Positions 7,522 to 15,813 of a DNA stretch of 27,569 nt are shown here, piece after piece. The notes under the pieces are model-generated. The model saw nothing but the letters and a program-made list of their open reading frames with translations, did not search any database and was not told the origin of the DNA. The DNA lies in contig CAZXZC010000007.1 of NCBI GenBank assembly GCA_964645125.1, positions 1 through 27,569 on the forward strand, written 5' to 3'. Numbering within the stretch: the first letter of the stretch is position 1; each line of letters begins with the position of its first letter. Both the position numbers and the translations under genes were made by a program. The DNA comes from JBDKGD01 sp964645125. GTDB taxonomy: Bacteria; Patescibacteriota; Minisyncoccia; UBA6257; 2-01-FULL-56-20.

Positions 7522-8091
7522 ATGTCTTTTTTTCTTCAACCGATATCCGATACCCGAAAATCGTATTCTTCAGGACAAGTCTTGATTGAAGTGCTTATCG
7601 CTACCAGTGTTTTGACGGTAGGATTTTTGGGTATTATTACGCTTTTAAATCGATCACTTAGTTTGAATCGTATTATTGCTGATAACGTGACGGGAAATTA
7701 TTTGGCTGCCGAGGGGGTCGAGGTGGTAAAAAATATTATTGATACGAATGTATTTTCGAGCCAACCCTGGAATCAGGGCGTGTATGACGGGTGTTATGAG
7801 CTTTCATACGACAGCACGAGCCTGACGCTTTTGGACAATACGAATGATTGTAGCAATCCATCGCTGTCTATCTTTCAGCGAGCGCGACCGCTTATTTTTG
7901 ATGAAACTAGCAATACCTTTCGGTACGGGGCGGGGGGTGCTGGTGATGCGTCCCAGTTTCGGCGTATTGTTAAGATTGAAACAAAGTCAGGAAATAATGA
8001 AATTCAAGTGAATTCGTTAGTGCGTTGGACTACTCGCGCAGCTGGTGTTTATACCATAAACATTGAAGATCATTTTTATAATTGGCGATGA
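7522..8091 (+). CDS. PilV-like minor prepilin (G|Q type)
   Basis: 189 residues from ATG 7522; in-frame upstream codons to 7459 are unlikely as start because A/T-rich promoter-like sequence lies between. The cleavage site is SSG|QVLIEVLIA (after G18), with Gln at +1 in place of Phe or Met and Glu at +5 present. The helix LIATSVLTVGFLGIITLL continues into LNRSLSLNRIIADNV, a form typical of PilV/GspI-like minor pilins. The TGA stop overlaps the next ATG (ATGA at 8088-8091), so translation is probably coupled with the PilW-like gene. Confidence 0.83.
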   Translation: MSFFLQPISDTRKSYSSGQVLIEVLIATSVLTVGFLGIITLLNRSLSLNRIIADNVTGNYLAAEGVEVVKNIIDTNVFSSQPWNQGVYDGCYELSYDSTSLTLLDNTNDCSNPSLSIFQRARPLIFDETSNTFRYGAGGAGDASQFRRIVKIETKSGNNEIQVNSLVRWTTRAAGVYTINIEDHFYNWR

Positions 8092-8648
8092 TGTGGCAAT
8101 TTTCAAAAAAAACTCACGGTATTAGTCGTCCTGGGCATGTGCGTTCTGGGTTTACTTTGATTGAGTTTTTAGTGGCGTTTGGATTGTTTGCGATTATTGT
8201 GAGTGTGGCGGTGGGTGGATTTGTACGGGCGTTGCGTATTCAGCGACAGTTAGTGGCGCTTGCAGCTGCCAATAGCAATGTGAGTTTGGCACTTGAACAG
8301 ATGGCGCGTGAAATTCGCGTGGGGAAGGGTTTTGCGTGCGGAAATAGCGTGTGTGATGAGCTTTCGTTTAAAACCCCGGCAGGGCGCACCATTGTGTATC
8401 GGCTTGATGGCACTACAAAAACGATTCAGCGTTCATGCGCGAGTTGTATTGAGTCGACTGGGTTTGAAAGTATTACCGGTGAAAATGTGCGCATCCATTA
8501 CCTTGAGTTTCATTTGCAGGGGACTGCACCAGCAGATTTTGTGGCCGGAAGAGTGACGATTAGTTTAGGTGTGAGTCCGAAGGAATCGGGGATTGATACT
8601 AATGTGGTGCGTGTACAGACTACGGTGAGTGCTCGCAACCCTGACTAG
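8088..8648 (+). CDS. PilW/GspJ-like minor prepilin
   Basis: 186 residues if started at ATG 8088 (ATG 8091 is next; the TTG at 8082 is unlikely). Leader ends at VRSG|FTLIEFLVAF (after G21), a canonical site with F at +1 and E at +5. The region behind the helix (ALAAANSNVSLALEQMAREIR) matches the usual PilW/GspJ pattern in which Met-x-R-E-I-R follows the N-terminal helix. A CxxC (SCASC) lies in the head domain. It should form a minor-pilin complex with the two preceding prepilins. Four-base overlap with the upstream gene. Confidence 0.87.
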   Translation: MMWQFSKKTHGISRPGHVRSGFTLIEFLVAFGLFAIIVSVAVGGFVRALRIQRQLVALAAANSNVSLALEQMAREIRVGKGFACGNSVCDELSFKTPAGRTIVYRLDGTTKTIQRSCASCIESTGFESITGENVRIHYLEFHLQGTAPADFVAGRVTISLGVSPKESGIDTNVVRVQTTVSARNPD

Positions 8649-8700
8649 GAGATTTTTTCTTCTTGCATTCTTGTCCACAGGTTTTTATATGCCATGAGTG

Positions 8701-8706
8701 TATAAT
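8701..8706 (+). promoter_or_regulatory. -10 box of the 8714 gene, predicted leaderless
   Basis: A perfect TATAAT ends 7 nt before ATG 8714, predicting transcription start at 8713 or 8714. Confidence 0.62.
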
Positions 8707-8713
8707 GAAATGA

Positions 8714-9190
8714 ATGGACACAAAGCGTATCGCGCTGATTGTTTTTTCTGTGCTCTTAATTGTTGTACTGGGTGTATACGCCTGGCGACATCGCGGTGGT
8801 AGTTCAAAACTTCCGTATGTAGTAACGGATGTGAATGCATTTTCATTACCACGTGAATTCCCTAAGGGAATGCCTATCCCTGCGGGTTCAAAACTTGTGC
8901 GCAATTTCACTGCTTCTGATGCTATGGGTAATTTGGTGCAGTCGGTGCAGGTGTACGAAGCACCGCTTTCCGCGCTTCAGGTTGTCGGACTTTTTCAGAG
9001 CTTCTTTTTTGCGAATAAAAAAGTATGGATGGTTGAGCGTCAACTTACGGATGCGCGTGCTGATACTCCGCAGAGTATTTTTGCTCGTGGGCCTCGGGGT
9101 AGGTTAGTGATAGATGTGTCGCCGCTTGTCAGCGATTCTATGAAAGCAACGCTTGAGATCCGTTTTATTCCACTTGAAACCTCTTCTTAA
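8714..9190 (+). CDS. Membrane-anchored protein of unknown function in pilus locus
   Basis: 158 residues. A single hydrophobic segment at about 5-24 (RIALIVFSVLLIVVLGVYAW) followed by basic residues suggests an N-terminal anchor with the rest outside the membrane. The soluble part has a PREFPKGMPIPAGSKLV segment, then a beta-rich stretch with a pattern (P-x-G-x-x-x-x-x-x, later a helix SALQVVGLFQSFFF, then W-M-V-E and two strands) seen in small extracytoplasmic domains of envelope proteins; I cannot name the family. There is no prepilin site. It has its own TATAAT promoter and is followed closely by the 968-residue secreted protein, so it may be co-expressed with the surface proteins. Confidence 0.8.
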   Translation: MDTKRIALIVFSVLLIVVLGVYAWRHRGGSSKLPYVVTDVNAFSLPREFPKGMPIPAGSKLVRNFTASDAMGNLVQSVQVYEAPLSALQVVGLFQSFFFANKKVWMVERQLTDARADTPQSIFARGPRGRLVIDVSPLVSDSMKATLEIRFIPLETSS

Positions 9191-9206
9191 CCCACTCCTT
9201 ACTTCT

Positions 9207-12113
9207 ATGGCACCACGTACTCGAAAAAAAATGCGCTTTTCTTGGAGCATGTCTCTTATTCCTGATGCTTCGGCGGTCGTTCGTCATGCGTTTTTGGCAC
9301 TATTACTTCTTGTTGTCTCTTTTGTATCTCTTACTACTACGTACGATGCTGTTTCTGCGTATGTGCGTGGCAATTCTTCGTATGCTATTGGCGATTCCGC
9401 TGGAACAGTGCTGCGCTCAATTGTTTCTTTTGTGTCAGCGCAGGTAATTGACCCTGGTGATATTGATACCTACGATGATCCGCCTTGCACGGTCAATTGT
9501 GATCCGGCGACCAATTATAAGCATGTGAATATCTATCTTGCTTCATCGGCGGGTTCTAGTTGTTTGACTTCTGGGTGCGGTGGAGTTGCGGGGGATTCGG
9601 GTGCTTTGACTGTAAATCTTTCTCAGGCAAGTAACGCTACTGTTGTGGTGGGCAATTCCTGGAATGGTAAGTTTCGCTTTGATAGTGCAACTGTGACTGA
9701 GTGCAGCGGCACTGTAAATTGTTGGCTTTCTGTTTCCCCCACAAACCTTTCTGGCATTATCAAGGGGCCCAAAACAGGAAATCCTACCACTGCGTCAGTT
9801 GTTCTTTCGCGTACCAGTCCAAGCGTGTGTATTGGTGGTACTTGTACGGCAAAAATTCGCGTGAGTGGTTCTATTCAATCTAATTGGCGAGGGCATTTTA
9901 AGTGGAGTTGCGGCGGGGGAGATAACCCTGTGGGGGCGTGTCCAAATGCCTCAGCGGGTGGACCCATTCAATCCGAATATCGAACAATTACGGTGACGTA
10001 TACCCCTCCGGCGATTCAGCCGATTAGCCCGTTAATCTGTAATGCTCAAACGGCTGCCCCTTATTATACAAATCAAGATATCGCCTTTACGGTGACAGGC
10101 GGTGATTCTTCACAGAATTATTCATGGTCAATGCCTGGTGGTACTCCAGCATCTCAAACTACAGCTGGAGCGACGGCTGCGCATACAGCGTACACAACCA
10201 CTGGCGCAAAAACGATTACCGTGTCTCAGGCTGGTGCTACTTCTTGTGTTTTGAATATTACCGTTGGCACACAAGTTGTTCCTGACTTTTCATTAAGTAT
10301 CGCTCCCATTGCCCCTTCAGTGGTGCAAGGACAGTCTATTAGCTATCAAATTAGCGCAACACCCGCAAATGGGTTTACCCAAACAATTGTGTTTGATCCG
10401 CCAACGTTACCTGCGGGTATGGACATGATTAGTTCTTCTGGTCAGTCCATTTCTGCCCCACCTTCTATTAGTGGAGGATCGGGTGTTTCTTCGTTCACTC
10501 TTCGAACTACTGGGTGCTCTGTGGCATCTGGCTCTTATAATCTTTCGTTTACAGGGAGAGCTGGTTCTATTTCAAAATCTATTGTGAGTGGTGCTCAAAT
10601 TACTCCATCGCCGCAGTGTGGCGGGGGTGGTGGAGATACTTCAGGATATAATTGTACGCCAAGTGGCTGTCAGTTTGTTTCGTCAGGAGCAACGTATAAA
10701 GGTGCGGGTGCTCAGGCTGCATGTCAGACTGCATGTACACACAAGGGCTGCAGTAATAACGCATGTACTGATATTGCAGGATCAGGCACTAATACATGTA
10801 CTGCAAATAGCCAGTGCCAGACAGCAGCATTCTCTTGTTCGGTGGCATGGAATGATCAGCCAGTGAATTCAAGTGGCGAAACAATTGGTACGGCGTCGGT
10901 CACTATTAATAATTTAGCTGCGGGTAAAACATGTAATTTTATTTGCAGTCCGCTCACGGGGTGTTCTGCTACCGCCATGACTGTTTCTGGCGCGCGCAGC
11001 TATGGGCCGTTTAAGCAGGGGGATAGCTTGTCGTTTGTGTGCGGTACTGCTAGTGGTGGTACACAAACCTGTGGCACGCACGGTGCTTTTGCCGGTACGC
11101 CAGCTCCAGTATGCTCTGCCCCGAGTAGCAATCCTTATTACACGTGTGTGAATAATGCGTGTGCTCGTGTGGATGCGTGCGGTATTTCAACGAGTGGTTG
11201 TACTAGTGGGAATGTGGGTACTTGTTGTGGACCATCGTGTGGCACTGGTACTTTGTCGTGCGCTATGACGGTGCAGCCAAACAGTGCCAACCCATCGGCT
11301 GGAACGGTTTTGTATACGGTAGCAAATTCCACAGCTGATACTCGATGTACTTTTTCGTGTAGTTCAAACAGCCCAACAAGTGGAATTTGTAACGCGAGCG
11401 TGACTCCGGGTTCAGGCACATCGGTTTCGGGGAGCTACGATTATTCCAATGCTAGTTCACAGCGAACACTCTCATTAAAATGTCAAAAGGGAACGGCGAC
11501 TCCGGTGAATTGTAGTGGCGCTGCTACTATTGGCGCTGGCGCTGCCCCAACATGTACGCCATCAAAGTCACTGTTGGATATTAATGAATTTGTGGACATT
11601 GCTGGTAGTGGAGGCACCGGATCATTGTATGATTGGAATACTAATTTAGACGCGCAACCATCAGCAGTAACAGGATTTCAAGTGTTTCGTACAAAATTTG
11701 GAACCGCTGGAACTAAAACAATAACTGTGAAAAATGCCGGAGGGAGTTCGGCGGGAAGTTGCACGGTTACTGTTGCCTCGTCGCAGCCAACATGCGTGAT
11801 TACTTCTGTCAATCCAGATCCTGTTATTGCGGGGCCAAATTCTGTGGCATATGTGAGTTGGACGAGTTCGAATGCAACAGAGTGTGTTGCCACGCAAGGT
11901 CCGTGGTATGGGCCAAGTTTGCCGCCCGTTGGAACGCAGCAGTCGAATATTATTTCTTCTGCTCAGTATACTGCTACAACATTTGGTTTGAAGTGCAAAA
12001 ATGCATTGTATCCTTCTGGTGGGCCAGAATGTACGCGCGTAGCACAGATTCGCTCTGGTAATCCGCCAGCTGTTACTACCAACCTTACTGCGTCGTGTGT
12101 TGCAGCACCATAA
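9207..12113 (+). CDS. Large Cys-rich secreted protein with Ig/PKD-like modules (adhesin candidate)
   Basis: 968 residues from ATG 9207; the frame opens at 9153 but that part overlaps the preceding gene. A basic N-terminus and the hydrophobic stretch AFLALLLLVVSFVSL form a signal peptide or anchor. The rest is rich in Ser, Thr, Gly, Ala and paired Cys. Modules seen: a PKD/Ig-like unit bounded by C278 and C347 (YSW core, TTGAKTITV strand, closing SC), a related unit at C783-C852 (YDW core, TAGTKTITV), Cys-dense segments around 470-540 and 655-680, and a last domain with SWTSSNATEC and LKC, a form I know from Patescibacteria surface proteins. No catalytic motif is visible. Placement among minor prepilins suggests a pilus-associated or surface adhesin. 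Function is inferred. Confidence 0.88.
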   Translation: MAPRTRKKMRFSWSMSLIPDASAVVRHAFLALLLLVVSFVSLTTTYDAVSAYVRGNSSYAIGDSAGTVLRSIVSFVSAQVIDPGDIDTYDDPPCTVNCDPATNYKHVNIYLASSAGSSCLTSGCGGVAGDSGALTVNLSQASNATVVVGNSWNGKFRFDSATVTECSGTVNCWLSVSPTNLSGIIKGPKTGNPTTASVVLSRTSPSVCIGGTCTAKIRVSGSIQSNWRGHFKWSCGGGDNPVGACPNASAGGPIQSEYRTITVTYTPPAIQPISPLICNAQTAAPYYTNQDIAFTVTGGDSSQNYSWSMPGGTPASQTTAGATAAHTAYTTTGAKTITVSQAGATSCVLNITVGTQVVPDFSLSIAPIAPSVVQGQSISYQISATPANGFTQTIVFDPPTLPAGMDMISSSGQSISAPPSISGGSGVSSFTLRTTGCSVASGSYNLSFTGRAGSISKSIVSGAQITPSPQCGGGGGDTSGYNCTPSGCQFVSSGATYKGAGAQAACQTACTHKGCSNNACTDIAGSGTNTCTANSQCQTAAFSCSVAWNDQPVNSSGETIGTASVTINNLAAGKTCNFICSPLTGCSATAMTVSGARSYGPFKQGDSLSFVCGTASGGTQTCGTHGAFAGTPAPVCSAPSSNPYYTCVNNACARVDACGISTSGCTSGNVGTCCGPSCGTGTLSCAMTVQPNSANPSAGTVLYTVANSTADTRCTFSCSSNSPTSGICNASVTPGSGTSVSGSYDYSNASSQRTLSLKCQKGTATPVNCSGAATIGAGAAPTCTPSKSLLDINEFVDIAGSGGTGSLYDWNTNLDAQPSAVTGFQVFRTKFGTAGTKTITVKNAGGSSAGSCTVTVASSQPTCVITSVNPDPVIAGPNSVAYVSWTSSNATECVATQGPWYGPSLPPVGTQQSNIISSAQYTATTFGLKCKNALYPSGGPECTRVAQIRSGNPPAVTTNLTASCVAAP

Positions 12114-12120
12114 ATATCCC

Positions 12121-14580
12121 ATGAATACCTTCTTAAAAAATATTGCATACGGAATACTGGCAGCAGTAAGCGTGGTTGTTGTGTTTCCATTTGTTTCGTT
12201 TGCGGCATCGTGTTCGATACAAATGCAGCAGGAAACGAGTGGTTCGAATGTTGTTGATGTGCCGCGCATTTCTGTTTCTGGTGCGGGTTCTTACAGCCAG
12301 GTGCTGTGTGGAGTGATGCTGCCTACAACAGACAGCTCTATTTCTAACGGAACTATTTCGCGTACTTGGGACCCGAATCAGACTGGCTTTAATCCGTTTG
12401 CATATTCTATTGGATCGACTGATACTCCGAATCAATCTGGTTCTATTGCGGTACGATGCTATAAAGATATCGGTTCTACGAGCGCAGAGTTTGGAAAAGT
12501 TTCATCACCTCAGTTGATTGCATCGTGTAGTACTCCGTACTCGTGCACATATCCGACTGGGCAAAATAATTCTTCGTGTAACTATTACTGCCAGGCGTTA
12601 TCTGGTCCGAGTTTGGATATTACTTATTCGATGAAGGACCGCTTAAATCCGAGTGCTTTTGGAACGTGTAATTTTACTACTCCTGGCGGTACTCCTTCTT
12701 CCGGTTCTGGGGCAACATTTACATCTACTTATGCAACTGCTGGTACAAAAATTGGAACCGCAAGTTGTAATGGGAAAACCGCAACGTGCCAAGCGGACGC
12801 GGTGCAGATTGCCCCAACCTGTTCAGCGAATGCTTCGAATGTGCTGTTGCAAAACGGACAAGCGCAGGTAACATTTACGGCCGGTGGTGGGGGGAGCGGT
12901 TCGTATGCATGGACAACGGGTTCGCAAGACGGCGCAACCCCTGTGAGTGGTTCAAGTCAGAACTTTACCACCGTGTATTCAACGCCAGGTCTTAAAACTG
13001 CCACTATTACTCGGGGCACTGGGGGTTCGGGAAGTTGTCAGGTTCGCGTGGAGGGGACTTCCGCCAGCCCTGTAGTGTGTCAGCCGGGCACACAGACTGT
13101 TTCTTTAGTGAATGGCCAAGCACAAGCTACCTTTACTGCTTCGGGGGGGAGTGCTCCTTATAGTTGGTCGAATTCACAAGGTTCTCCTGCATCTGGAAGC
13201 GGATCTTCTTTTGCCGCCACTTTTACGACTGCTGGTACCAAGCAGGTCACAGTGTCTGGCGCAACCGGTGGGTCTGCCAATTGTTCTGTTACGGTGGTGA
13301 CGGGGACGAGTGCGGGGAGTTGTGATATTAATCGGTTGTGTGCGGATCGCAATGAGGGAATTATGTTTAACGTGGCATCTGCTCCAGCTGGCAAGAAAGT
13401 GTTTTCGTTTATGAAAAAGAACGGTGTGCAGGCAAATCCCTACCCACGCCTCGAGACGGGTGTAACTCCGTATTCAGCGACTGCTCGTTACAGCATCCCC
13501 GCAAATCATGGAGTTGGTGAAATTGCTCAGTATGAGGTGTATTTTGGCGTAGGAGATACTGATAATCCAAGTGCTATTCAGGCACTTACCACCCCAACTC
13601 AATATACGGTTGCTGATTGTCGTGTGAGCAATGCAACCTTGGAAGTGTGTCCTGCTTCTCAAAGCGTTGAAATAGGAGAACCAGCGATATTTAATGCATA
13701 TTATGATTCCACCGGGGAGCTTCCGGGCAATTGTACTGCTATTGATCAAAAACTGAATGTTTCCGGTATTGATGGCGCGGCCTGGACAAGTTCAAATAGT
13801 GCTGTTGCTACCCCCGTTCTTTCGGTTGGAGGAGTCTTTAATACTTTAGCTGCTGGTGGGACAACTATTCAGGCGGTGTATGGAGGTGTTACTGCGCAAG
13901 GATTTTTGACCATCACAAATCCTTCGGATAATTTATCGGCAACATTTACCGCTGTTCCTTCAACGGGTGAAGCGCCTTTATCTTCGACGTTAACTGCTAC
14001 TATTACTTCAACTGGTACTGCAACCAAAAACTATAAGTTCTGGTGGAATTGTCCGAACTACAGCCCTGCTGCTAATCCAACATTCGATGCTGCGCGTAGT
14101 GCATGCGGCGACCCAACTGATCCAGCCAAGGGTGCAAGGTTTGACGGGAGCGCGGATCAGGCAAAAGCCGTATTTCACACCTATCAATCTGCTGGGACAT
14201 ATGCACCCGCTGTACTTATAGAGCAGGGAACTTCGGTGGTGTTTGTGAAGCAAACCATTAACGCGACCCAGGCTACCTTGGCTTGCAATAGCTTTACTTC
14301 GTCTCCAACGAACTATGTGTGTTTGAATGCTTCGTGCACGAGCACGCGCCCGCCAGAGAACCCAACGCTTTCGTGGGGGTGCACCGCTAGCAACGCAACG
14401 AAGTGCGAAGTGCGCACAGCAACTGGCGTGGTATGCAGCAATCAGAATCCAACCGACACCTGTAATCCAACTAAGCCAAAGAAAACTACTCGGTATGAAT
14501 TGTGGTGCGATGGTAAAAATACCGGCAAAGCGACGACAATTCGAGTGTTTGATACAAGTTTTGTTGAAATACCCCCATAG
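12121..14580 (+). CDS. Second large secreted multi-Ig protein (adhesin candidate)
   Basis: 819 residues from ATG 12121, 7 nt after the previous stop. A signal peptide is clear (MNTFLKNIAYGI..., hydrophobic AAVSVVVVFPFVSF, cleavage probably after FAA). Repeated Ig/PKD-like modules occur at about 165-230, C234-V310 and C320-V392, each with an aromatic Y-x-W core, a T-x-G-x-K-x-x-T/V-V strand and a closing SC. A Big_2-like segment follows (WTSSNSAVATPVLS then VGGVFNTLAAG), then a PKD-like domain (TGEAPLSSTLTATI, closing FHTYQSAGTYAPAV), then a terminal LSWGCTASNATKC domain resembling the end of the 9207 protein. Shared modules show the two proteins are related. Extracellular; binding role inferred. 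Confidence 0.87.
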   Translation: MNTFLKNIAYGILAAVSVVVVFPFVSFAASCSIQMQQETSGSNVVDVPRISVSGAGSYSQVLCGVMLPTTDSSISNGTISRTWDPNQTGFNPFAYSIGSTDTPNQSGSIAVRCYKDIGSTSAEFGKVSSPQLIASCSTPYSCTYPTGQNNSSCNYYCQALSGPSLDITYSMKDRLNPSAFGTCNFTTPGGTPSSGSGATFTSTYATAGTKIGTASCNGKTATCQADAVQIAPTCSANASNVLLQNGQAQVTFTAGGGGSGSYAWTTGSQDGATPVSGSSQNFTTVYSTPGLKTATITRGTGGSGSCQVRVEGTSASPVVCQPGTQTVSLVNGQAQATFTASGGSAPYSWSNSQGSPASGSGSSFAATFTTAGTKQVTVSGATGGSANCSVTVVTGTSAGSCDINRLCADRNEGIMFNVASAPAGKKVFSFMKKNGVQANPYPRLETGVTPYSATARYSIPANHGVGEIAQYEVYFGVGDTDNPSAIQALTTPTQYTVADCRVSNATLEVCPASQSVEIGEPAIFNAYYDSTGELPGNCTAIDQKLNVSGIDGAAWTSSNSAVATPVLSVGGVFNTLAAGGTTIQAVYGGVTAQGFLTITNPSDNLSATFTAVPSTGEAPLSSTLTATITSTGTATKNYKFWWNCPNYSPAANPTFDAARSACGDPTDPAKGARFDGSADQAKAVFHTYQSAGTYAPAVLIEQGTSVVFVKQTINATQATLACNSFTSSPTNYVCLNASCTSTRPPENPTLSWGCTASNATKCEVRTATGVVCSNQNPTDTCNPTKPKKTTRYELWCDGKNTGKATTIRVFDTSFVEIPP

Positions 14581-14659
14581 GATATCACTGGTTAAAGCGT
14601 AAAACCCGAAAGAAACGTAGCGCGTTGCGTTAGAATGAACAGCTAGATCGTTTTCTTGC

Positions 14660-14665
14660 TATAAT
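14660..14665 (+). promoter_or_regulatory. Extended -10 box before the PilX-like gene
   Basis: TGC-TATAAT; predicted start about 14672, so an 11-nt leader to ATG 14683. The 102-nt gap after the second large protein otherwise shows only a weak inverted repeat. Confidence 0.58.
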
Positions 14666-14682
14666 TAAAATATCTTTTGTAC

Positions 14683-15132
14683 ATGTCTTACGTTTCACGA
14701 TTTACATTGTATAGTTTACGCTCCGGCCAGGTGATGATTTTAACGGTGCTTATGTTAGGCGCTACAATGTTGGGTGCTACGACCATTGCCGGGCTTCTCA
14801 TGCTGTACCAGGTGCGTCAGGCGTCTGACATTATCAACTCTACGAAGGCGGTGTATGCGGCTGATGCAGGGGTGGATGCGGCGCTGTATCAATTTTTTAA
14901 ACAGCAAACAGGAGTGACTCCGCAGTTTACCAATGGTGCTGCCCTTCACTACTTGGGGTGCGTAGATACTCTTCAAGACAATACGACAGTGGAAGCGGAC
15001 TGTGCGGCTGATTTTTCGGGTACTGATGATAACCCTTTTAAGTCGCGAGCATTTAAGGCGATTGGCCGTTCTGCGGGGAGCTACCGGTCGCTTGCGCAAT
15101 TTTTAGGCGAGCATACTGAAGCCGCGGAGTAG
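14683..15132 (+). CDS. PilX-like pilin-fold minor component (G|Q, no Glu5)
   Basis: 149 residues from ATG 14683; a TTG at 14677 in frame is possible. RSG|QVMILTVLML (after G15) is a prepilin-like site with Gln at +1 and Leu where Glu5 is expected. The hydrophobic helix is followed by STKAVYAADAGVDAALYQF, closely like the AxYAAEAGxExA(L) segment of PilX N-terminal regions. Loss of Glu5 is known for tip pseudopilins of the GspK type, which need not pair with a subunit above them, so this could sit at the pilus tip. The head is short (about 90 residues) with one likely Cys pair. Confidence 0.8.
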   Translation: MSYVSRFTLYSLRSGQVMILTVLMLGATMLGATTIAGLLMLYQVRQASDIINSTKAVYAADAGVDAALYQFFKQQTGVTPQFTNGAALHYLGCVDTLQDNTTVEADCAADFSGTDDNPFKSRAFKAIGRSAGSYRSLAQFLGEHTEAAE

Positions 15133-15161
15133 TTCTTGCGACGTTTTGTTTTCTGGTGCGG

Positions 15162-15167
15162 TATACT
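15162..15167 (+). promoter_or_regulatory. -10 box before the 15179 prepilin gene
   Basis: TATACT; predicted start about 15174, a leader of about 5 nt before ATG 15179. Nearly leaderless. Confidence 0.52.
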
Positions 15168-15178
15168 TACCAATAGGT

Positions 15179-15805
15179 ATGCGATATTTTTGCGTAAGAA
15201 AAACATCTGGTCAGTCGTTGGTTGAAGTGCTTATTGCAACCGCATTAGGAGTGATTTTTATTATTGCTGCTGTTTCGGCAGTTGTGCCGGCCTTGCGGGG
15301 GAATAGCTATGCTACTAAAAATGCCACTGCGTTAGAATTAGCTCGTGAATCATTGGATGGAGTTATCACCTTAGCACAGTCTGATTGGCATACAATTGCG
15401 GTTTTGACACCCGGCACAGTTCAATACAATATAGAAACCACCGAATCTCCTTTTTATATCTATGAAGGATATTCTGAATATAATCTTGGCGGCGTGAATT
15501 ATGGCCGTTATTTTATTATTGACGACGTGTATCGAGATGGGAGTGGTGTTATTACAACCAATGGAGGTACGTATGATCCATCAACGAAAAAGATTACTGT
15601 GTATTATTCGTTTGATGGCCAGCCGGCAAAAAGTCTTTCCGGGTATCTTACTCGAACCCACCTCTCCTCTTTTACTCAAACTGATTGGTCTGGTGGTGTG
15701 GTGGGGGATACCGCGGTAACTACTGTTTCAACGAGTACGTTTTCTGCATCAATAAATGTGAGTTATGCCTCTACGACCGGTGCTTTTACTCTTTCTGGAT
15801 TTTAA
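15179..15805 (+). CDS. Minor prepilin (G|Q type)
   Basis: 208 residues from ATG 15179; codons back to 15146 are open but contain the promoter. The short leader ends in KTSG|QSLVEVLIAT (after G11), with Gln at +1 and Glu at +5. The helix ALGVIFIIAAVSAVVPAL follows, then ATALELARESLDGVITLAQ, a PilV-like continuation. The head is rich in Tyr, Ser, Thr and Gly and carries almost no Cys. It starts a second set of pilus-linked genes (15179, 15814, 16709, 17182) that ends with the PilM-PilN fusion. Confidence 0.82.
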   Translation: MRYFCVRKTSGQSLVEVLIATALGVIFIIAAVSAVVPALRGNSYATKNATALELARESLDGVITLAQSDWHTIAVLTPGTVQYNIETTESPFYIYEGYSEYNLGGVNYGRYFIIDDVYRDGSGVITTNGGTYDPSTKKITVYYSFDGQPAKSLSGYLTRTHLSSFTQTDWSGGVVGDTAVTTVSTSTFSASINVSYASTTGAFTLSGF

Positions 15806-15813
15806 CCACCCCC

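Noticed and set aside
8620..9116. Minus-strand and alternative-frame open stretches over the 8714 gene
   Set aside because: They are shadows; the plus-strand frame has a TM segment and a promoter at the right place.
11661..12269. 202-codon minus-strand open frame across the two large proteins
   Set aside because: It spans the junction of two genes on the other strand and its composition (Arg, Thr, Asn, Cys) is what the antisense of Ser/Gly-rich coding gives; no motif seen.
12133..12435. Minus-strand open frame rich in Arg and Ser
   Set aside because: Antisense of the 12121 gene, with no promoter or family sign.
14614..14631. Imperfect palindrome before the PilX-like gene as terminator
   Set aside because: The arms meet with no loop, it needs two G-T pairs and no T-tract follows.
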